Shown here: positions 60,709-64,000 of the stretch, piece after piece
How the letters are laid out: every line of letters begins with the position of its first letter
Numbering within the stretch: position 1 is the first letter of the stretch
NCBI GenBank assembly: GCA_001630475.1
Contig: KV419418.1
Span: 346,193 to 410,192 of the forward strand
Length of the DNA: 64,000 bases
Reading direction: 5' to 3'
From: Sistotremastrum niveocremeum HHB9708
Taxonomy: Eukaryota > Basidiomycota > Agaricomycetes > Sistotremastrales > Sistotremastraceae
Notes under the pieces: model-generated
What the model was told of the DNA's origin: nothing
Databases searched by the model: none
The model's input: only the letters and a program-made list of their open reading frames with translations
Program-made: the position numbers and the translations under genes

Positions 60709-63100
60709 CTAGATCAGGTCTGCTGCTGCCAATACGGCTCCAATATTGTCACGTCGTTTCAACCTGACTTGGAATGGCTTGGGGTGGCTACCAGAATATC
60801 AATATTGGATCAACATACACTCGTTCTACTGGAAAAAGACATACCTGACGACTGCGGGCACATATTCCAAATCAGGCAATATATCGTTTCCAGCAGCATC
60901 GATCATTGGCGATATATCAAAGATGGCAAGAATTGTCGACATTTCGAGCCAAAGCCATGATGTCGCGAAGTGTCGTCCAGGGCATATTCTGTAAACACGT
61001 TTTCTGAAAGTGAGTAAAATGCACAACGGAGCGTTTCACCGAAACAATGGCTAACCTTGGTCCGTATCCGAAAGCAGTATTCAAAGGATCATTCTCCGCC
61101 TTCTTCAAGGTATGCTTGTTTCCGTCGGACTCCAGGAAACGATAAGGATTGAAAATCTCGGGGTTGGGAAAATCATCAGGATTGTGCATTATAGCCCTGC
61201 TTACACTCAGCGTCGTAATCGTGGTCCGCCATCCTACTTCTCTTACATTACGTTAAAAATGATCATTGTACCCTTAGGTATCAATACCCCTTCGTATATG
61301 TCGTCGTGTGTGGAGCGATGTGCAATACCTATGGGTGTATTACTGGTGTCAATGGATTGGTTATAACAAGTTACGATTTAGACCCTCACCTCCCGGAACA
61401 ACAGGCTTCCACCTTGACAACTTCCATATTCAAGAAATGCTCGACGAAAATATATCCAAAAGCTCACCGTTGGATCTCCATGAATAGGGCATCCAAAAAA
61501 GGCAACGACGGTCTGTCATCAAGGTTGGGTAGCCTTTCTCCTTGTAAAACCTCATCAATGGATTTCTGAGCTTCGCGTTGAACCACCGGATTGAGCATCA
61601 TAGCGATCATGAATGTGTCAAGGCTTGAGACGGTCTTCAAAAGCGTAGAGGAACATATTATCAGTCTGCCCTGGCCAATGCACAAGTGAGCAACCCACCG
61701 TGTCCGCGCCGCCTTCGTCGTTCGATACTAAATCAATTGAACCTCTATCGCAACAACTTTCAATACTGACCTAGATATGTAATTCCCAGAGCGCCGCTGA
61801 TAAGCTCTTCATGTACTATTGTCCCATCGGGTCTGAGATTTTCCTCTATCAGGGCCGTGGCCATGGAGGGAACTGCGTTTCCCGAGAGCTAAAAGAGTAA
61901 ATGATCAATGTCGACTCGGAAATATCTTGGAATTACTTAAAAATTTCTCTTTGACAATGCTATATGGCACAGCAGAAACCAGGTGAGTTGCCTTTTTCAT
62001 CTCTTCTATTTTTTTAGGGAATCCCTTTCCCCAGATTGCGTACGGTAGCTTCCCCACTCCGGCTCCATTAGCCCTGCATTCTTGAGAAATATTAAAGCAT
62101 CTACTCACGGATTGGCCATATATCGATCGGATGTTGAGCCAATGTTTCGACGGTTGACAGTGCCTTTTCGGCATTCCGAGTCCACTCGTCGTTTTCGTCC
62201 TCCACTGTCAACACCGCCCTGCATCAATATGACTCACAGAACAGAGTGCAATCTAGACTACCCAGATGTCCATAAGTCACCATCATAATATTCGCCGCAG
62301 TGTACCTTCAGAGACGGGAAAGTCAGAGCCAGATAACGCATCTTGCAAGTGTGATGAATTTCTCCTACATTTTATGATACGAGTGAAATTTTGTGGGATC
62401 TCGGAGAAGACTTTGCATAAACAATCGGAGATTGGTATACATGAGGCTCAAGTGCTTCTTAGTCGCGGTCGGGTTGAATGTTTGATTGATGAATCTGCGT
62501 TTCACATGAAAGTCCTCTCCATACGGATCCAGTGTTAGATTAAACCCCCATCCGCCGCTGGCCCATGTGTCAGGATTTATCGAAGCCTCGTTGCATAATG
62601 ATGAAGAATAATAACGTACTGATCTCGAACCAATGCCATCCCCGGTCGATCAGCATTGTTTGTTCCACGTTTATGTAAGACATCATGTGCAACATGAGCA
62701 CTATTCAAGACGACAACTTGCCGACCCATTATATTTAGATAGTAGATGTCACCTAAACCAATATGAGATTGTATTCATGAGCATTCAACGAGTTCGAGGT
62801 TATAGCTATAGACGTACCATATTGAGCCGCCCACTCAGTAAACTTGATCCAAGGACCTTTAGGGGGGATCTGAAGAGCATTTCCCAAAATCGGAATACCT
62901 TTAGGCCCAGGGAGATCGGAGAGACTTCTCGTGCCTCTACGATCAATAGTGTGGAATTTCGTCCAGAAAATGATGCCGACAGAGAGACAGAGGACGGTTG
63001 ATGATAAAGTCTTCAACGCGAAAACCCAGTCCACATTTGCTCTTGTATAGAGAGAGGCAGTCTTCCAGAGCGAACGAAGCGTGAGGTTTTGGAGTGACAT
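60709..63100 (-). CDS. Cytochrome P450 locus 10
   Basis: Starts MSLQNLTLRSLWKTAS, close to locus 8, then the TM anchor (TLSSTVLCLSVGIIFW), hinge SDLPGPKGIPILGN, DIYYLNIMGRQVVVLN, GGWGFNLTLDPYGEDFHVKRRF, YTAANIMMVTYGHL, I-helix GGADT, ExxR in MEIQRWKPVVPGG, GIAHRSTHDD, and heme loop FGYGPRICPGRHFATSW. C-terminus SHPKPFQVRLKRRDN, ending AAADLI. All junctions join in frame, including a splice into a G-start exon before TGG AAG. Looks whole. Its last exon is almost the same as that of the deleted locus 8 on the other strand 14 kb away, so it is the best guide to what locus 8 once was. A TATATA at 63263-63268 (minus) lies about 165 bases upstream. Confidence 0.88.
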
Positions 63101-63515
63101 CGGGCACAGAAAGAACTGAGAGTAGTGAAACCCAACGGGGCTACAAGTACTGAATGGACTCGAGGACGACAATTACCAATGCCTAGAACTGATGTCGGTC
63201 CGAAAACGTCCCATGAATCACAGGAGCAATGAAAGCTAAGCCTGTCCTGTACTAGACTCGAATATATACAGGTACGGTGTAATTGATTGCGGTGGAGTGA
63301 GAACTTGAGAAATACACCAATCGATCACCTACTCAACAATTCACGCATTATTAGTGGATGGTTTACTGACCTCGTGTAATGACACTTGAGTCTGTGCGGT
63401 GCTACGGGGCTACGTAACTGGGGCCCCTTGATTGAAAGCAGATGCTTCTGCTTCCCGGCAGCCCTCGTATGCTCGGTTGTTGGCTGAGTCGTGGGATTTA
63501 TATGGAAGTCCTGAC
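63101..63515. other. Region upstream of P450 locus 10
   Basis: About 415 bases containing the locus-10 promoter (TATATA at 63263-63268 on the minus strand). No gene supported. The octamer GTCCTGAC at 63508-63515 directly before the MITE is the expected left target duplication. Confidence 0.4.
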
Positions 63516-64000
63516 TAGAGTTCCAAAGTCCAGTCACGACTGGACTTTTTCCAAAATTCCTCGTGACTGGCAACTGCGACCGGTTGCCAAATTCCAAAAT
63601 GTCCATGACTGGCAACTGCAACTGCAGTCACGGTCCGGCGACCAGTCATCAAATGACCAGTCACGACCAGTTGCCTGCCCTATAAATGTAATATTTTATT
63701 GATTAATATATTGTTTTACCCTCTTATATATAGTCTATTGGTGTCTATTGATCACATATATACTGTATATACATCATATACCATGAATACATGCTCATAC
63801 ATGGGGAAAATACCACCACATGACCCTCTGAACACCCTGGTTGGGGACCCTTAAGGGTCTTCCCTGAGTATCGGTTGCGACCGTGGTCACGACTGGTCAT
63901 GACTGCGGTTGCCGGTTGCCTGATTTTCAGAAACCAAGGCAACTGGCAACTGCAGTCCAGTCGCGACTTCGGTCCGGTTGCCCAATACGACCAGTCACGT
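63516..64000. mobile_element. hAT-like MITE, copy 2, cut by the window end
   Basis: Same family as 55666-56181. Left end TAGAGTTCCAAAGTCCAGTC matches the inward-read right end of copy 1 at 18 of 20 positions. The element then follows copy 1: GACTGGCAACTG, an AT-rich middle (about 63685-63790), a CCTTAAGGGTC stretch, GGTCATGACTGC, GGTTGCCGGTTGCCTGATTTTCAG. At 63528-63545 the end holds a perfect 8-base palindrome pair GTCCAGTC-AC-GACTGGAC. The right end and its target duplication lie beyond the window. Confidence 0.78.

Noticed and set aside
60384-60767. 127-codon open frame on the plus strand
   Set aside because: Overlaps the last exon of P450 locus 10 and the duplicated spacer; its homologous copy at 36 kb is not open.
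1-64000. CRISPR arrays, rRNA or tRNA genes
   Set aside because: No regularly spaced repeats and no convincing cloverleaf or rRNA stretch noticed by eye; a tRNA scan was not possible here.

Overview
The window is nuclear DNA from a filamentous basidiomycete, probably an agaricomycete. Nearly every gene is cut by several short (about 45-65 nt) GT-AG introns with CTNAN-like branch sites. The gene content (CCT chaperonin, PMT mannosyltransferase, actin, GRC3, F-box, SEC14, PPR, and an expanded P450 array) is fungal. Gene models below were spliced by eye from reading frames, splice signals and comparison between paralogues inside the window. No database search was run, so family names come from recognised motifs.

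Region 1 (about 0.5-24.7 kb) is mostly conserved or housekeeping genes. In order these are: a tandem pair of TPR proteins, the CCT beta subunit, a PMT1-type O-mannosyltransferase with a long acidic/proline tail, an unrecognised protein on the minus strand, a divergent actin, the GRC3 polynucleotide kinase, a tandem pair of F-box proteins, and a membrane-anchored double-thioredoxin (PDI) protein on the minus strand.

Region 2 (about 26.4-46.9 kb) is a head-to-tail cytochrome P450 array on the plus strand. It has eight loci in very different states: three that look whole, one lacking its ancestral start codon, one with a single extra in-frame stop codon, one with a large internal deletion, one chimeric relic and one C-terminal relic. 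Region 3 (47.6-54.1 kb) is a SEC14-type lipid-transfer gene and a very large mitochondrial PPR gene, both minus strand, which split the P450 array. Region 4 (54.1-64 kb) holds two more P450 genes on the minus strand, which look whole, plus two copies of a hAT-like MITE (one complete with an 8-bp target duplication, one cut by the window end) and another inverted-repeat element.

The P450s fall into at least four sequence types. Copies of one type are scattered on both sides of and on both strands around SEC14/PPR. Some intergenic segments are duplicated along with the genes. Together with the chimeric relic and the deletion derivative, this is a picture of an array evolving by duplication, inversion and unequal recombination. 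No terpene cyclase, PKS, NRPS or transporter is visible next to it, so a biosynthetic gene cluster is not shown. I found no clearly new molecular system. The strongest leads are the P450 birth-and-death record, the divergent actin and the MITE pair.
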